Shown here one piece after another: positions 5,623 to 17,406 of a stretch of DNA of 51,259 nucleotides. The DNA is from Lentilactobacillus parakefiri (lineage in GTDB: Bacteria > Bacillota > Bacilli > Lactobacillales > Lactobacillaceae): contig NZ_BDGB01000025.1 of the NCBI RefSeq assembly GCF_002157585.1, positions 1-51,259 on the forward strand, read 5' to 3'. The notes beneath the pieces are model-generated. The model was not told the DNA's origin. It ran no database searches and saw only the letters and a program-made list of their open reading frames with translations. The first letter of the stretch is position 1. The number at the start of each line of letters is the position of its first letter. Position numbers and translations under genes: made by a program.

Positions 5623-8600
5623 TTGGCAGGACATTTAGTTAAATATGGAAAACACCGTACCCGACGAAGTTATGCACGAATTAAAGAAGTGCTTGATTTA
5701 CCGAACCTGATTGAAATCCAGACTAATTCTTACAACTGGTTTTTACATGAGGGACTTAAGGAAACCTTCGACGGCATTATGCCAATCGATGACTTTCAGG
5801 GCAAGCTTTCTTTAGAGTTTGTCGATTATCAATTATTAACACCAAAGTACACCGTTGATGAAGCGCGTGAACACGAAGCAAACTATTCTGCTCCACTTCA
5901 CATTACCTTAAAATTAACCAATCATGAGACTGGCGAAATTAAGACGCAAGATGTATTTTTTGGCGATTTTCCATTAATGACTGATCAAGGAACATTTATT
6001 ATTAATGGTGCTGAGCGAGTAATTGTTTCACAATTGGTTCGTTCACCCGGCGTCTATTACCATGCTGATAAAGATAAGAATGGCCGTGATTCATTTGGGA
6101 CGACTGTTATTCCTAACAGAGGTGCCTGGCTTGAATTTGAAACCGATGCAAAAAATATCGCGTACGTTCGAATTGATCGAACACGAAAAATTCCTTTAAC
6201 AGAACTAATTAGAGCCCTTGGCTTTGGCAGTGACTCAGAAATCATTGATATCTTGGGTGACAACGACAGTTTGGGTTTGACCTTGGAAAAGGATGTTCAC
6301 AAAGATACTGACGATTCCCGTGTTGAAGAGTCACTTAAGGATATTTACGAACGACTACGTCCAGGTGAGCCTAAGACTGCTGATTCATCACGAAGCCTGC
6401 TGACTGCTCGCTTATTTGATCCAAAACGTTACGACATGGCACCCGTTGGCCGTTACAAGACCAACAAGAAATTGAGCTTGAAGAACCGTCTGTTAGGTTT
6501 GACATTGGCTGAGACCCTTGCCGACCCTGACACTGGTGAAGTGATTGCTCAAAAGGGCACTGTGGTTACAAAAGACGTTATGAAGGACTTGGCACCATTC
6601 CTTGATAACGATGAATTTAAGGCTTATACCTTTACGCCTTCAGACGAAGCCATTGTGACTGAACCAATGACTGTTCAAATCATTAAAGTTCAATCAGTTA
6701 ACGATCCTGATCGAGTGGTTCCTTTAATCGGTAATGATAATATTCCATTGAGCTTCAAGCACATTACCCCAGCTGACATCATTTCAGCGATGAACTACTT
6801 CTTTAACCTTCAAGAAGGCATTGGTTCAATTGATGATATTGATCACTTGGGTAACCGTCGAATTCGTTCAGTTGGTGAATTGTTGCAGAACCAGTTCCGA
6901 ATTGGTCTGTCACGAATGGAACGAGTTGTTCGTGAAAGAATGTCAATTCAGGATACTTCAACTGTGACACCACAGCAGTTGATCAATATTCGACCAGTTG
7001 TTGCCTCAATCAAAGAATTCTTTGGTTCATCACAACTTTCTCAATTCATGGATCAGACCAACCCGCTTGGTGAATTAACTCATAAGCGTCGTTTGTCTGC
7101 CCTTGGACCTGGTGGTTTGACTCGTGACCGTGCCGGATATGAAGTCCGGGATGTTCACTATACCCACTATGGCCGGATGTGTCCGATTGAGACCCCTGAA
7201 GGTCCTAACATTGGATTGATTAACAGTTTGTCCAGTTACGCCCGGGTTAACAAGTACGGTTTTATTGAAACACCGTACCGTCGTGTTGATTGGACTAGTC
7301 ATAAGGTTACCGATCGAATTGATTATTTGACTGCCGACGAGGAAGATAACTTTATTATTGCGCAGGCCAACTCACCATTGAATGATGATGGTTCGTTTGT
7401 TAACAAGATTGTTATGGCTCGTCATAAGTCCAACAACATTGAAATCGGTATCGACAAGATTGATTACATGGATGTTTCACCTAAGCAAGTAGTTGCTGTG
7501 GCCACTGCATGTATTCCTTTCTTGGAAAATGATGATTCCAACCGTGCTTTGATGGGTGCCAACATGCAGCGTCAGGCTGTTCCTTTGATCGATCCTCATG
7601 CACCACTTGTTGGTACTGGTATCGAATACAAGGCCGCTCATGATTCTGGGGTTGCCCTGATTTGCAAGAATGAAGGAACTGTTGAATACGTTGATGCTCG
7701 TGAAATTCGAGTTCGTCGTGACGACAAGTCACTTGATAAATATAAATTAATGAAATTCCGTCGTTCAAATGGCGGTAAGAACTATAACCAACGTCCAATC
7801 GTTAAGGTTGGCGACAGAGTTGATGCTGACGAAATCTTAGCTGACGGCCCATCAATGGAAGGCGGAGAATTGGCACTTGGCCAAAACCCCGTTGTTGCAT
7901 TTATGACTTGGCAAGGGTACAACTTCGAAGATGCCATCGCAATCAGCGAACGTCTGGTTAAGGATGATGTTTACACTTCAATCCATATTGAAGAGTACGA
8001 ATCAGAAACCCGTGACACCAAATTAGGACCTGAGGAAATGACTCGAGAAATTCCTAACGTTGGTGAAGATGCGTTGAAGAACCTCGATGAAGATGGTACG
8101 GTTCGAATTGGTGCCGAAGTTCATGATGGCGACATCTTAGTTGGTAAAGTGACCCCTAAAGGTGTGACTGAATTATCGGCTGAAGAGCGTTTGCTTCACG
8201 CAATCTTTGGCGAGAAATCACGAGAAGTTCGTGATACGTCATTGAGAGTTCCTCATGGTGGTGGCGGAATCATCCAGGATGTTAAGATCTTCACCCGTGA
8301 AAACGGGGATGAACTTTCACCTGGTGTTAACAAGATGGTCCGCGTTTACATCGCGCAGAAGCGTAAGATTCAAGTTGGTGACAAAATGTCTGGCCGTCAT
8401 GGTAACAAGGGTACTGTTTCTGTTGTTATTCCTGAAGAGGATATGCCATTCTTGCCTGACGGAACACCCGTTGACATCATGCTGAGCCCCATGGGTGTGC
8501 CATCACGGATGAACATCGGACAAGTTTTGGAACTCCATTTGGGAATGGCTGCCAGAAGACTTGGCATCCACGTTGCAACACCTGTTTTCGATGGTGCCCG

Positions 8601-9231
8601 TGATAAGGATATCTGGGACGCCGTTAAGGAAGCTGGTATGCCTTCAGATGGTAAGTACATCTTGTACGATGGCCGAACTGGCGAACCATTCGATAAGAAG
8701 ATTGCCGTTGGTGTCATGCATTATCTCAAGTTGGCCCACATGGTTGACGATAAGATTCATGCCCGTTCAATTGGACCTTACTCATTAGTTACGCAACAAC
8801 CACTTGGTGGTAAAGCGCAATTTGGTGGCCAGCGTTTTGGTGAAATGGAAGTTTGGGCACTTGAAGCTTATGGTGCTGCATACACCCTCCAAGAAATCTT
8901 GACTTACAAATCAGATGACGTTGTTGGTCGTGTCAAGACCTATGAAGCCATTGTGAAGGGTGAGCCAATTCCAAAGCCTGGTGTTCCTGAATCATTCCGA
9001 GTTCTTGTTAAGGAATTACAATCATTAGGCCTTGATATGAAGGTTCTCGATGCTAGCCATAAAGAGATTGAACTTCGTGACCTTGATGACGATGACGACG
9101 TCGTTAATGTTGATGCATTGAGCAAATTGGCTGACAAGAAGAAAGAACAAGAAGATCAAGCAGCCAAACAACCTGCTGATCAAGTTGAAACACCAAGTAA
9201 ATCAACCAACGTTAACAACAGTAATGACTAG
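5623..9231 (+). CDS. rpoB: DNA-directed RNA polymerase subunit beta
   Basis: The 1202-residue product has the family's length and motifs: [20 protein letters not shown] at the start, the rifampicin region [20 protein letters not shown] (about residues 471-490), [29 protein letters not shown] and [27 protein letters not shown] cut across the switch and clamp regions near the C-terminus. The acidic, low-complexity tail after residue 1150 is normal for lactobacilli. I start at TTG 5623, because GGAGAGGTGA (5609-5618) is its ribosome binding site and overlaps the GTG at 5614 that would otherwise be in frame. rpoC follows after 18 bases. Confidence 0.98.
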   Translation: MAGHLVKYGKHRTRRSYARIKEVLDLPNLIEIQTNSYNWFLHEGLKETFDGIMPIDDFQGKLSLEFVDYQLLTPKYTVDEAREHEANYSAPLHITLKLTNHETGEIKTQDVFFGDFPLMTDQGTFIINGAERVIVSQLVRSPGVYYHADKDKNGRDSFGTTVIPNRGAWLEFETDAKNIAYVRIDRTRKIPLTELIRALGFGSDSEIIDILGDNDSLGLTLEKDVHKDTDDSRVEESLKDIYERLRPGEPKTADSSRSLLTARLFDPKRYDMAPVGRYKTNKKLSLKNRLLGLTLAETLADPDTGEVIAQKGTVVTKDVMKDLAPFLDNDEFKAYTFTPSDEAIVTEPMTVQIIKVQSVNDPDRVVPLIGNDNIPLSFKHITPADIISAMNYFFNLQEGIGSIDDIDHLGNRRIRSVGELLQNQFRIGLSRMERVVRERMSIQDTSTVTPQQLINIRPVVASIKEFFGSSQLSQFMDQTNPLGELTHKRRLSALGPGGLTRDRAGYEVRDVHYTHYGRMCPIETPEGPNIGLINSLSSYARVNKYGFIETPYRRVDWTSHKVTDRIDYLTADEEDNFIIAQANSPLNDDGSFVNKIVMARHKSNNIEIGIDKIDYMDVSPKQVVAVATACIPFLENDDSNRALMGANMQRQAVPLIDPHAPLVGTGIEYKAAHDSGVALICKNEGTVEYVDAREIRVRRDDKSLDKYKLMKFRRSNGGKNYNQRPIVKVGDRVDADEILADGPSMEGGELALGQNPVVAFMTWQGYNFEDAIAISERLVKDDVYTSIHIEEYESETRDTKLGPEEMTREIPNVGEDALKNLDEDGTVRIGAEVHDGDILVGKVTPKGVTELSAEERLLHAIFGEKSREVRDTSLRVPHGGGGIIQDVKIFTRENGDELSPGVNKMVRVYIAQKRKIQVGDKMSGRHGNKGTVSVVIPEEDMPFLPDGTPVDIMLSPMGVPSRMNIGQVLELHLGMAARRLGIHVATPVFDGARDKDIWDAVKEAGMPSDGKYILYDGRTGEPFDKKIAVGVMHYLKLAHMVDDKIHARSIGPYSLVTQQPLGGKAQFGGQRFGEMEVWALEAYGAAYTLQEILTYKSDDVVGRVKTYEAIVKGEPIPKPGVPESFRVLVKELQSLGLDMKVLDASHKEIELRDLDDDDDVVNVDALSKLADKKKEQEDQAAKQPADQVETPSKSTNVNNSND

Positions 9232-9249
9232 AAATGGGAGGTCAAACTA

Positions 9250-12200
9250 GTGGTCGATGTTAATAAATTCGAAAGTATGCAGATTGGACTAGCCTCTCCT
9301 GATAAGATTCGTAGTTGGTCATATGGCGAAGTTAAAAAGCCAGAAACCATTAACTACCGAACTTTAAAACCAGAAAAAGATGGTTTGTTTGATGAGCGGA
9401 TTTTCGGTCCTACCAAGGATTGGGAATGTGCCTGTGGCAAGTACAAGCGGATCCGTTATAAGGGAATCGTTTGTGACCGTTGTGGGGTTGAAGTAACTCG
9501 TTCAAAGGTTCGTCGTGAACGAATGGGCCATATTGAATTGGCAGCTCCAGTCACTCACATTTGGTACTTTAAAGGAATCCCAAGTCGAATGGGCCTTGTC
9601 TTGGACATGAGCCCACGTGCACTTGAAGAAATCATTTACTTTGCTTCATACGTTGTTACTGAACCAGGTAACACCCCTATGGAGAAGAAGCAATTGCTTT
9701 CAGAACGTGAATACCGTGAAAAGAAGCAGGAATATGGTCCCCGGTTCTCAGCTCAAATTGGTGCCGAAGCCATTAAGACCCTGCTTGACGATGTTGATGT
9801 TGAAAAAGAAGTCACCGAATTAAAAGATGAATTGAAGAACGCAACCGGTCAAAAACGGACCCGTGCCGTTCGACGACTCGACATTTTGGAAGCATTTGTC
9901 CAATCCGGAAGTGAACTTTCATGGATGGTAATGGATGCCATTCCGGTTATCCCACCTGACTTACGACCAATGGTTCAACTTGAAGGTGGCCGATTTGCCA
10001 CTTCTGATTTGAATGATTTGTACCGTCGGGTAATCAACCGTAACAATCGTTTGAAGAGATTGCTTGATCTGAACGCACCTGGCATTATTGTTCAAAACGA
10101 AAAGCGGATGCTTCAAGAAGCCGTGGATGCTTTGATCGATAACGGTCGTCGTGGCCGTCCAGTTGCCGGACCAGGTAACCGCCCATTGAAGTCACTTTCT
10201 CACATGCTTAAAGGTAAGCAGGGACGATTCCGTCAAAACTTACTTGGTAAGCGGGTTGATTATTCTGGCCGTTCAGTTATTGATGTGGGTCCTCATTTGA
10301 AGATGAACCAAATGGGATTACCAGTTCCAATGGCAATGGAATTATTCAAGCCATTTATTATGAAGGAACTGGTTGGTCGCAATTTGGCTTCTAATATTAA
10401 GAACGCCAAGCGTAAGATTGAGCGTCAAGATGACGACGTCTTCAGTGTTTTGGAAGATGTTATCAAGGAACACCCAGTTCTGTTGAACCGGGCACCTACA
10501 CTTCACCGTTTGGGAATTCAAGCATTCGAGCCCGTTCTGGTAAGTGGTAAGTCAATGCGTCTTCATCCGTTGGTTTGTGAAGCTTACAATGCCGATTTTG
10601 ATGGTGACCAAATGGCGATCCATGTTCCGTTATCTGATGAAGCACAGGCTGAATCACGTTTGCTGATGTTAGCTGCTGGCCACATTCTTGCACCTAAGGA
10701 TGGCAAACCAGTTGTTACCCCTTCTCAGGATATGGTTATTGGTAACTACTATCTGACCATGGAAGAAGCAGGCCGTGAAGGTGAGGGAATGATCTTTAAC
10801 TCACCTGATGAAGCCCAGCTGGCATTTAAGAACGGAATCGTTCATTGGCATACCCGTGTCGGTATTAAAGCCTCAGCATATCCAAAGAAGACGTTCACCA
10901 AAGATCAACTTGGCAAGATTCTGGTAACCTCTGTTGGTAAGATTATTTTCAATGAAATTTTGCCAGAAGACTTCCCATACATTAACGAGCCTTCAGAAAC
11001 TAATTTGAACGGATATGTTGATGACAAGTTCTTCCTTGAACCAGGAGAAGACATTCATGAACACCTCAAGAATGCCAAATTAATCCTGCCGTTCAAGAAA
11101 GGTTTCTTAAGTGATATCATTGCCGAAGTTTACAAGATCTACAAAGTGACTGAAACTTCATTCCTGTTAGACAGAATGAAGGATCTTGGTTACAACGAGT
11201 CAACTAAGTCTGGTCTGACCGTTGGAATTACTGATATCACTCAGTTGCCTGATAAACAAGAAATTATTGACGCCGCCCACAAAAAGGTGGATATGGTTAC
11301 CAAACAGTTCCGTCGTGGTTTGATTACTGATCATGAACGTTACGAACGGGTTATTGGCATTTGGAATGATGCCAAGGACGACATTCAAAAGCGTCTGTTG
11401 GAAAACCAAGATCCACAGAACCCAATCTTTATGATGAGTGATTCTGGTGCTCGTGGTAACATTTCAAACTTTACTCAGTTGGCCGGAATGCGTGGTTTGA
11501 TGGCCGCTCCTAACGGTGAAATCATGGAATTGCCAATTACTTCAAACTTCCGTGAGGGTCTGACTGTTTTGGAAATGTTCATTTCAACCCATGGGGCTCG
11601 TAAAGGAATGACCGATACCGCCCTTAAGACTGCCAACTCTGGTTACTTGACCCGACGTTTGGTGGATGTTGCTCAAGATGTCATCGTTCGTGAGAAAGAC
11701 TGTGGCACCGATCGTGGCCTGACCATCAGTGCGATTACTGAAGGTAACGAAATGATCGAACCATTGTACGATCGAATTGTTGGTCGTTATGCTCACAAAT
11801 CCGTTAAGAATCCTAAGACCGGTGATGTGATTGTTCCAGCAAACACCATGATTACTGAGGATCAAGCAACTAAGATTGATGATCTTGGCATTAAAGAAGT
11901 GACGATTCGTTCCGCATTTACTTGCAACACCATTCATGGTGTTTGTGAGAAATGTTATGGGCGTAACATGGCCACTGGTGACGAGGTTGAAGTTGGTGAA
12001 GCAGTTGGTACTGTTGCTGCTCAATCAATCGGTGAACCTGGTACCCAGTTGACGATGCGTAACTTCCATACTGGTGGTGTTGCTGGTAACGCCGATATTA
12101 CCCAAGGACTTCCTCGTGTTCAAGAAATTTTTGAAGCACGTAATCCAAAAGGTAAAGCGGAGATCAGTGAGGTTACTGGTACCGTTGAGTCGATTGAAGA

Positions 12201-12912
12201 AAATCCGGCTGAAAGAACCAAAGAGATTACCATTAAAGGCGAATCTGATACTCGAACTTACACTGTTCTGATCACAGCTCGAATGAGAGTTGCCGAAGGT
12301 GATTATATTCACCGTGGTTCAGCTCTTAATGAAGGTTCTGTTGATCCTAAGGAACTGTTGAAGGTTAGAGATGTGCTTTCAACTGAAAATTACCTGCTTC
12401 ATGAAGTTCAAAGAGTTTACCGAATGCAAGGTGTGGAAGTGGCTGATAAGCATGTGGAAATCATGATTCGTCAGATGCTTCGTAAGGTCCGGATCATGGA
12501 TCCTGGTGACACTGATGTATTGCCTGGTACTTTGATGGACATTAATGATTTCCGGACAAGCAATGGTGACACGGTTGTTAATGGTGGGATTCCGGCAACT
12601 GCCCGTCCTGTCTTACTTGGGATTACCAAGGCTGCCCTTGAAACGAACAGTTTCTTGTCAGCTGCATCATTCCAGGAAACAACTCGTGTTCTTACAGACG
12701 CTGCAATTCGTGGTAAGAATGATCCACTGGTTGGTTTGAAGGAAAATGTTATTATTGGTAAGTTAATCCCTGCAGGTACTGGTATGCCAGATTACCGGGG
12801 AATTAAGCCCGAAGAAATCGGCAGCTCCTCAACTGATGGGGTTTACTCAATTAGCCAGCTCGAAGAAAAAATGAAGGCTGAAGATGCTAACAAGAGTAAG
12901 ACGACCAAATAA
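9250..12912 (+). CDS. rpoC: DNA-directed RNA polymerase subunit beta'
   Basis: The 1220-residue product has the N-terminal zinc ribbon (CACGKYKR... CDRCG, from residue 60), the catalytic [12 protein letters not shown] with the three magnesium-binding aspartates (residues 447-455), the trigger loop region ([20 protein letters not shown]) and the second zinc site (CGTDRG...[13 protein letters not shown]). It starts with GTG at 9250 after GGGAGGT and forms one transcript with rpoB. A terminator follows at 12941-12976. Confidence 0.98.
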   Translation: MVDVNKFESMQIGLASPDKIRSWSYGEVKKPETINYRTLKPEKDGLFDERIFGPTKDWECACGKYKRIRYKGIVCDRCGVEVTRSKVRRERMGHIELAAPVTHIWYFKGIPSRMGLVLDMSPRALEEIIYFASYVVTEPGNTPMEKKQLLSEREYREKKQEYGPRFSAQIGAEAIKTLLDDVDVEKEVTELKDELKNATGQKRTRAVRRLDILEAFVQSGSELSWMVMDAIPVIPPDLRPMVQLEGGRFATSDLNDLYRRVINRNNRLKRLLDLNAPGIIVQNEKRMLQEAVDALIDNGRRGRPVAGPGNRPLKSLSHMLKGKQGRFRQNLLGKRVDYSGRSVIDVGPHLKMNQMGLPVPMAMELFKPFIMKELVGRNLASNIKNAKRKIERQDDDVFSVLEDVIKEHPVLLNRAPTLHRLGIQAFEPVLVSGKSMRLHPLVCEAYNADFDGDQMAIHVPLSDEAQAESRLLMLAAGHILAPKDGKPVVTPSQDMVIGNYYLTMEEAGREGEGMIFNSPDEAQLAFKNGIVHWHTRVGIKASAYPKKTFTKDQLGKILVTSVGKIIFNEILPEDFPYINEPSETNLNGYVDDKFFLEPGEDIHEHLKNAKLILPFKKGFLSDIIAEVYKIYKVTETSFLLDRMKDLGYNESTKSGLTVGITDITQLPDKQEIIDAAHKKVDMVTKQFRRGLITDHERYERVIGIWNDAKDDIQKRLLENQDPQNPIFMMSDSGARGNISNFTQLAGMRGLMAAPNGEIMELPITSNFREGLTVLEMFISTHGARKGMTDTALKTANSGYLTRRLVDVAQDVIVREKDCGTDRGLTISAITEGNEMIEPLYDRIVGRYAHKSVKNPKTGDVIVPANTMITEDQATKIDDLGIKEVTIRSAFTCNTIHGVCEKCYGRNMATGDEVEVGEAVGTVAAQSIGEPGTQLTMRNFHTGGVAGNADITQGLPRVQEIFEARNPKGKAEISEVTGTVESIEENPAERTKEITIKGESDTRTYTVLITARMRVAEGDYIHRGSALNEGSVDPKELLKVRDVLSTENYLLHEVQRVYRMQGVEVADKHVEIMIRQMLRKVRIMDPGDTDVLPGTLMDINDFRTSNGDTVVNGGIPATARPVLLGITKAALETNSFLSAASFQETTRVLTDAAIRGKNDPLVGLKENVIIGKLIPAGTGMPDYRGIKPEEIGSSSTDGVYSISQLEEKMKAEDANKSKTTK

Positions 12913-12940
12913 TGATTTAAATTGAATCGATCAAATAAAA

Positions 12941-12976
12941 AGGATTTCAACTCGAGAGAGCTGGAATCCTTTTTTT
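12941..12976. terminator. Bidirectional terminator between rpoC and comC
   Basis: AGGATTTCA (12941-12949) pairs with TGGAATCCT (12962-12970) with one G-T pair. A small inner CTC-GAGA-GAG hairpin with a GNRA-type loop closes the top. Seven T follow on the plus strand, and TTTTTATTT follows when read on the minus strand. It therefore ends rpoC and comC, which converge here. Confidence 0.85.
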
Positions 12977-12977
12977 G

Positions 12978-13667
12978 TTATGAAATGAGTGGTAACAGGA
13001 ACGATTGATACTGATTGGTTAAAAAGTAACCAATGGTGATGAACGGAACGAAAGGAATTTTAGATTCTTTGGGCCACGGGGCGACGATTAAGTAAAGGAG
13101 GGCAGCAATGCAAGCAATAAATGTTTGCCAAAGTAAATTGGGAATATTGGATGATAACCATAGACACAAGTAGATGTCGATGTCGCCACTTCCCATCCAA
13201 CGAAAGTGGTGGTTTAGAAATTGGACAAGTAAATAAACAACCACCGCAATTAAAATGTCTTGGATCGGGTGGCTGTTTGATAATCCAGAAATAGCAAACA
13301 GCAGAATAATTCCGTTTGTTGGAATTTGTTGGTTCACAGAATCAAAAGAACTGAGGGCCGTTAAAATGATGAGTGTGCACGCATACAGTCCACTGATCAC
13401 GGAGAGATTTAAGCTGGCTGCGGCCGATCCGGCAGCCAGCTCAATGGTAAAGCAGGCTGCAGAAAACTTTTGTTTGCAGTATCGACACTTTCCCATTAAA
13501 ATAATGTAACTGAAGACGGGAATTAAATCAAAATTACTCAGTTGGCTGCCACAACTATCGCAGTGCGATCGTGGTGTGACAATTGATTCGCCCCGTTGCG
13601 TTCTGATGGCAACCAAATTAAAGAACGACGCCAGGCTTGCACCCAGCAAAAATTGAATGATTATCAT
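12978..13667 (-). CDS. comC: Prepilin peptidase of the A24 family (ComC type)
   Basis: ComC cuts and methylates the leader of type IV pilin-like proteins, such as the ComG pseudopilins of the DNA-uptake machine. The 229-residue membrane protein has the cytoplasmic loop with two CxxC pairs (Cys36/39 and Cys61/64). It has the two catalytic aspartates: Asp109 in SSFDSVNQQIP and Asp162 in the GSGD motif. Six to eight hydrophobic segments surround them. It starts at ATG 13667 with AGAGGT upstream and stands alone, facing rpoC. It suggests a competence apparatus elsewhere in the genome. The substrate is inferred from the family. Confidence 0.92.
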   Translation of the reverse strand: MIIIQFLLGASLASFFNLVAIRTQRGESIVTPRSHCDSCGSQLSNFDLIPVFSYIILMGKCRYCKQKFSAACFTIELAAGSAAASLNLSVISGLYACTLIILTALSSFDSVNQQIPTNGIILLFAISGLSNSHPIQDILIAVVVYLLVQFLNHHFRWMGSGDIDIYLCLWLSSNIPNLLWQTFIACIAALLYLIVAPWPKESKIPFVPFITIGYFLTNQYQSFLLPLIS

Positions 13668-13726
13668 ATTTTCTACCTCTGCATCTTATGTACGTTGTTA
13701 TGTTTGAAATTATTCAACGCGATTCA

Positions 13727-13755
13727 TTGACACAACTGGTTAGTCATGATAAATT
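13727..13755 (+). promoter_or_regulatory. Promoter of the str operon
   Basis: TTGACA (13727-13732), a 17-base spacer and TAAATT (13750-13755). The transcript would begin near 13762, leaving a leader of about 148 bases in front of rpsL. It is divergent from comC. Confidence 0.75.
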
Positions 13756-13824
13756 AGACAAGGTGCTTTTTGTGACAGATTCCTGAATATTCAGACATGC
13801 TGACTGTATATGACAAAAAGTGTT

Positions 13825-13872
13825 GGGCGGTACACATTTCTTTTTACATAAAAAAGAACCGCCTGGATGTGT
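13825..13872 (+). ncRNA. Structured leader of rpsL with possible pseudoknot
   Basis: GGCGGT (13826-13831) pairs with ACCGCC (13858-13863), and an inner stem pairs TTCTTTTT (13838-13845) with AAAAAGAA (13851-13858). The ACACAT (13832-13837) left in the internal bulge is exactly complementary to ATGTGT (13867-13872) three bases after the outer stem. The two pairings cross, so they form a pseudoknot or compete as alternatives. The rpsL ribosome binding site begins about 21 bases further on. This is seen in sequence only. I know no named family for it. Confidence 0.5.
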
Positions 13873-13909
13873 GGACTTACATTGAAATTTCGAAAGGAGA
13901 ACTTTTTAG

Positions 13910-14323
13910 ATGCCTACAATTAACCAATTGGTCCGTAAAGGACGTCATTCTAGAACTTCAAAATCAAAGTCACCAGCTTTAAACTATGCTTACAATAGTT
14001 TCAAAAAGAAGCAGGTAACTGTTCCAGCCCCTCAAAAACGAGGTGTTGCAACCCGTGTTGGTACGATGACACCAAAGAAGCCTAACTCTGCTTTACGTAA
14101 ATATGCCCGTGTTCGTTTGTCTAACTTAATTGAAGTTACGGCTTACATTCCAGGTATTGGTCATAACTTACAAGAACATAGTGTTGTTTTAATCCGTGGT
14201 GGCCGTGTTAAGGATTTACCTGGTGTTCGTTATCACGTTATTCGTGGTGCACTTGATACCGCTGGTGTTCAGGACCGTCGTCAAGGTCGTTCAAAATACG
14301 GTACAAAGAAGCCTAAAGAATAA
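13910..14323 (+). CDS. rpsL: 30S ribosomal protein S12
   Basis: S12 lies at the decoding centre of the small subunit. The 137-residue product contains the conserved [11 protein letters not shown] loop, where streptomycin resistance changes arise, and [11 protein letters not shown]. The lysine codons of the loop are the wild-type form. It starts at ATG 13910 after AAAGGAGA and is the first gene of the str operon. Confidence 0.98.
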   Translation: MPTINQLVRKGRHSRTSKSKSPALNYAYNSFKKKQVTVPAPQKRGVATRVGTMTPKKPNSALRKYARVRLSNLIEVTAYIPGIGHNLQEHSVVLIRGGRVKDLPGVRYHVIRGALDTAGVQDRRQGRSKYGTKKPKE

Positions 14324-14379
14324 TCTTACTAATGCAATCTAAATATTTAGTTTTATAGAATCATGAGGAGGATAACGAA

Positions 14380-14850
14380 ATGCCTAGAAAAGGAAATGTT
14401 CAAAAACGGGAAGTACTTCCTGATCCAATTTATAACTCAAAATTGGTAACCCGTTTAATTAACCGTTTGATGTTAGACGGTAAACGTGGAACTGCATCAC
14501 AAATTTTATATGGTGCATTTGATTTAATTAAGAAAGAAACTAACAACGAACCAGTTGACGTCTTTGAAGAAGCTATGAAGAACGTTATGCCGGTTCTTGA
14601 AGTTAAGGCTCGTCGTGTTGGTGGTTCTAACTACCAAGTGCCAATTGAAGTTCGACCAGATCGCCGGACAACATTGGGCTTGCGTTGGATCGTTAACTAC
14701 GCCCGTTCACGTGGTGAGCATACGATGACTGAACGTCTTGCACGTGAGATCATGGATGCTGCTAATAACACAGGTGCATCAGTTAAGAAACGTGAAGATA
14801 CACACAGAATGGCTCAAGCCAACCGTGCCTTTGCACATTATCGTTGGTAA
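14380..14850 (+). CDS. rpsG: 30S ribosomal protein S7
   Basis: S7 nucleates assembly of the small-subunit head and binds 16S rRNA near the E site. The 156-residue product matches the family over its full length ([16 protein letters not shown] at the start, AFAHYRW at the end). The start is ATG 14380 after GAGGAGG. It lies 56 bases after rpsL. In E. coli S7 represses its own operon by binding the rpsL-rpsG gap, but no such site is evident here. Confidence 0.98.
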   Translation: MPRKGNVQKREVLPDPIYNSKLVTRLINRLMLDGKRGTASQILYGAFDLIKKETNNEPVDVFEEAMKNVMPVLEVKARRVGGSNYQVPIEVRPDRRTTLGLRWIVNYARSRGEHTMTERLAREIMDAANNTGASVKKREDTHRMAQANRAFAHYRW

Positions 14851-14882
14851 TCTCAGGATTTTTCTAAACAGCTCAAACTAAT

Positions 14883-14906
14883 AAGTGGCTGATTTAGCCA
14901 CTTTTT
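14883..14906 (+). terminator. Weak terminator or attenuator between rpsG and fusA
   Basis: AAGTGGCT (14883-14890) pairs perfectly with AGCCACTT (14896-14903) around GATTT, followed by three more T. It would reduce, rather than stop, transcription into fusA, which begins 25 bases on. It may set the ratio of EF-G to ribosomal proteins. Confidence 0.6.
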
Positions 14907-14930
14907 GTACGAATCGGAAGGAGTTACACA

Positions 14931-17033
14931 ATGGCTAACAAACGAGAGTTTCCGCTCGAAAAAACTCGTAATATCGGGATTATGGCCCATATCGATGCTG
15001 GTAAAACGACCACAACCGAACGGATCTTGTACTATACTGGTAAAATTCATAAAATTGGTGAAACCCATGATGGTGCTTCACAAATGGACTGGATGCCACA
15101 AGAACAGGAACGTGGTATTACCATCACGTCAGCTGCTACAACTGCTCAATGGAAAGACCACCGTATCAACATTATTGATACCCCAGGACACGTGGACTTT
15201 ACCGTTGAAGTTGAGCGTTCATTGCGTGTCTTAGACGGCGCTATCGCTGTTTTGGATGCCCAAGCGGGTGTTGAACCTCAGACCGAAACTGTTTGGCGTC
15301 AAGCATCTGATTATGACGTTCCCCGGATCGTCTTTGTTAACAAGATGGATAAAGTTGGTGCTAACTTTGATTTCTCAGTCGGCTCAATTGAAGACCGCCT
15401 GAATGCTAAGCCACTTCCTATCCAGATGCCAATCGGTGCTGAAGATGATTTCGAAGGGGTTATTGACCTGATCGAAATGAAGGCCGATATCTACGACGAA
15501 GATAAGTTTGGTTCAAATTGGGATACAGTTGATGTTCCTGATGAATATAAAGATGAAGCTAAGAAGCGCCGTGACCAATTAGTTGAAACGTTGGCCGACG
15601 TTGATGACGATATTATGAACAAGTACCTTGAAGGTGAAGAAATTCCGATTCCTGAAATCAAGGCTGCTATTCGTAAGGCTACCTTGAACTTGGAACTGTT
15701 CCCAGTATTAGCCGGATCAGCCTTCAAGAACAAGGGTGTTCAAATGTTGATGGATGCGGTTATTGACTACTTACCATCACCACTTGATGTTAAGCCATAC
15801 AACGCAACTGATCCTGAAACGGGTGACAAGATTGAGTTGAAAGCTAACGATGATGCCAGTTTTGCTGCTTTGGCTTTCAAAGTTGCAACTGATCCATTCG
15901 TTGGTCGTTTAACTTACATCCGGGTTTACTCAGGAACCCTTGAGTCAGGTTCATATATTTTGAACGCAACTAAAGACAAACGTGAACGTGTTGGTCGTTT
16001 GCTTCAAATGCATTCAAATCACCGTCAAGAAATCCCAGAAGTATTCTCAGGTGATATTGCTGCCGCCATTGGTTTAAAGAACACCACAACCGGTGATTCA
16101 TTGACTGATGTCGATCATCCACTTCATTTGGAATCAATGGAATTCCCTGACCCAGTTATCCAGGTTGCCGTAGAACCTAAGACTAAGGCTGACCAGGATA
16201 AGATGAACGTTGCGCTTCAAAAGCTTTCTGAAGAAGACCCAACATTCAAGGCAACCACCAACCCTGAAACTGGTGAAACTTTAATCGCCGGAATGGGTGA
16301 GTTGCATTTGGATATCATCATTGATCGTATGAAACGTGAATTCCACGTGGAAGCCACAGTTGGTGCACCACAAGTTTCATACCGTGAAGCATTTACCAAA
16401 CCAACCAAGGCGCAAGGTAAATTTATCCGTCAGTCTGGTGGTAAAGGTCAATATGGTGATGTTTGGATTGAATTTACACCAAACGAAGAAGGAAAAGGTT
16501 TCGAATTCGAAGATGCCATCGTCGGTGGTGTTGTTCCTCGTGAATACATTCCAGCCGTAGAACAAGGTTTGAAAGAATCACTGGCTAACGGTGTGCTCGC
16601 CGGTTACCCATTAATTGATTTAAAAGCAAAGTTATACGATGGTAGTTATCATGAAGTCGATTCTAGTGAAGCTGCATTTAAGGTAGCCGCATCAATCGCA
16701 CTTCGTAATGCTGCTAAAACTGCCGCTCCAGTAATCTTGGAACCAATCATGAAGGTTGATATTAACGTCCCTGAAGAGTACATGGGTGATGTTATGGGCC
16801 AAGTTACTGCACGACGTGGACGAGTTGATGGAATGGAAAGCAGAAGTGGTGCTGAAGTGATTCATTCATTCGTTCCACTTGCTGAAATGTTCGGTTACGC
16901 AACGACACTTCGTTCTGCATCACAGGGTCGTGGTACATTCACCATGACATTTGATCATTACGAGCCAGTTCCAAAGAGCATTCAAGCAGAAATTATTAAG
17001 AAAAACGGTGGGAACCAACCCGCTGAAGATTAA
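14931..17033 (+). CDS. fusA: Elongation factor G
   Basis: EF-G is the GTPase that drives ribosome translocation and, with RRF, recycling. The 700-residue product shows the GTPase motifs [15 protein letters not shown] (G1), GITITSA (G2), DTPGHVDF (G3) and NKMDK (G4). Domains II to V follow, including [12 protein letters not shown] in domain IV and a conserved C-terminal EPVPKSIQ. It starts at ATG 14931 after GGAAGGAG. tuf does not follow, as is usual in lactobacilli. Confidence 0.98.
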   Translation: MANKREFPLEKTRNIGIMAHIDAGKTTTTERILYYTGKIHKIGETHDGASQMDWMPQEQERGITITSAATTAQWKDHRINIIDTPGHVDFTVEVERSLRVLDGAIAVLDAQAGVEPQTETVWRQASDYDVPRIVFVNKMDKVGANFDFSVGSIEDRLNAKPLPIQMPIGAEDDFEGVIDLIEMKADIYDEDKFGSNWDTVDVPDEYKDEAKKRRDQLVETLADVDDDIMNKYLEGEEIPIPEIKAAIRKATLNLELFPVLAGSAFKNKGVQMLMDAVIDYLPSPLDVKPYNATDPETGDKIELKANDDASFAALAFKVATDPFVGRLTYIRVYSGTLESGSYILNATKDKRERVGRLLQMHSNHRQEIPEVFSGDIAAAIGLKNTTTGDSLTDVDHPLHLESMEFPDPVIQVAVEPKTKADQDKMNVALQKLSEEDPTFKATTNPETGETLIAGMGELHLDIIIDRMKREFHVEATVGAPQVSYREAFTKPTKAQGKFIRQSGGKGQYGDVWIEFTPNEEGKGFEFEDAIVGGVVPREYIPAVEQGLKESLANGVLAGYPLIDLKAKLYDGSYHEVDSSEAAFKVAASIALRNAAKTAAPVILEPIMKVDINVPEEYMGDVMGQVTARRGRVDGMESRSGAEVIHSFVPLAEMFGYATTLRSASQGRGTFTMTFDHYEPVPKSIQAEIIKKNGGNQPAED

Positions 17034-17044
17034 TTTCAAAATCA

Positions 17045-17077
17045 GGAGATCGGAATTTATTTCCGGTCCCTTTTTTT
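17045..17077 (+). terminator. Terminator of the str operon
   Basis: GGAGATCGGAA (17045-17055) pairs with TTCCGGTCCC (17061-17070), with one bulged A and one G-T pair, and seven T follow. It lies just after the fusA stop codon. Confidence 0.8.
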
Positions 17078-17088
17078 ATCCAAAGAAC

Positions 17089-17117
17089 TGTTAAATAATC
17101 ATACGACAATGTATAAT
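17089..17117 (+). promoter_or_regulatory. Possible upstream promoter of the S10 operon
   Basis: TGTTAA (17089-17094), 17 bases and a perfect TATAAT (17112-17117). The -35 box is weak. No gene begins until 17407, so if it is used it gives a 280-base leader. The 373-base gap 17034-17406 otherwise holds the fusA terminator, a second promoter and the rpsJ leader. Confidence 0.5.
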
Positions 17118-17220
17118 GAATAGGTTAAAGTTATTTACGATCATTTGAATGTCAAGAAAAGTTCAAATTGTTTTTTCAAGTAACAGTAATATTACAAAAC
17201 GAATTTATTGCTGTTAACAC

Positions 17221-17249
17221 TTGTTTTATGCGGCTTTTTTTAGTACACT
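17221..17249 (+). promoter_or_regulatory. Main promoter of the S10-spc-alpha operon
   Basis: TTGTTT (17221-17226), a 17-base spacer and TACACT (17244-17249). The transcript would start near 17256, giving a leader of about 150 bases before rpsJ. Confidence 0.65.
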
Positions 17250-17264
17250 ATTTGAGTACTTGTT

Positions 17265-17390
17265 TTTAGGGATAAGTTTGCCCTAAAGCAATATGTATTA
17301 GCTTTGATGTGAAAGGTTGCGACACACCCGGATGCTTTGCCATGGGTTTGGCGGTAATTTTCACGGAGTTAGTCCTATTTTCAAAATAGA
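17265..17390 (+). ncRNA. Structured 5' leader of the S10 operon
   Basis: Three pairings are visible. TTTAGGG (17265-17271) pairs with CCCTAAA (17281-17287). An outer stem GTGAAA (17309-17314) with TTTCAC (17359-17364) encloses ACCC/GGGT (17326-17329 with 17344-17347). CTATTT (17375-17380) pairs with AAATAG (17384-17389) and ends two bases before the rpsJ ribosome binding site. From memory, the GCGACACACCCGG...TTTGCCATGGG block also occurs upstream of rpsJ in streptococci, which suggests a conserved r-protein leader. The ligand is unknown to me. Confidence 0.55.
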
Positions 17391-17406
17391 CGAAGGAGGG
17401 AACACA

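Noticed and set aside
7481-7798. Minus-strand frame of 105 codons inside rpoB
   Set aside because: Composition is that of the reverse of a coding gene (rich in His, Gln and Tyr), with no independent support.
11584-12312. Long minus-strand frames inside rpoC
   Set aside because: They lie wholly within a conserved gene, match no family and have no ribosome binding sites.
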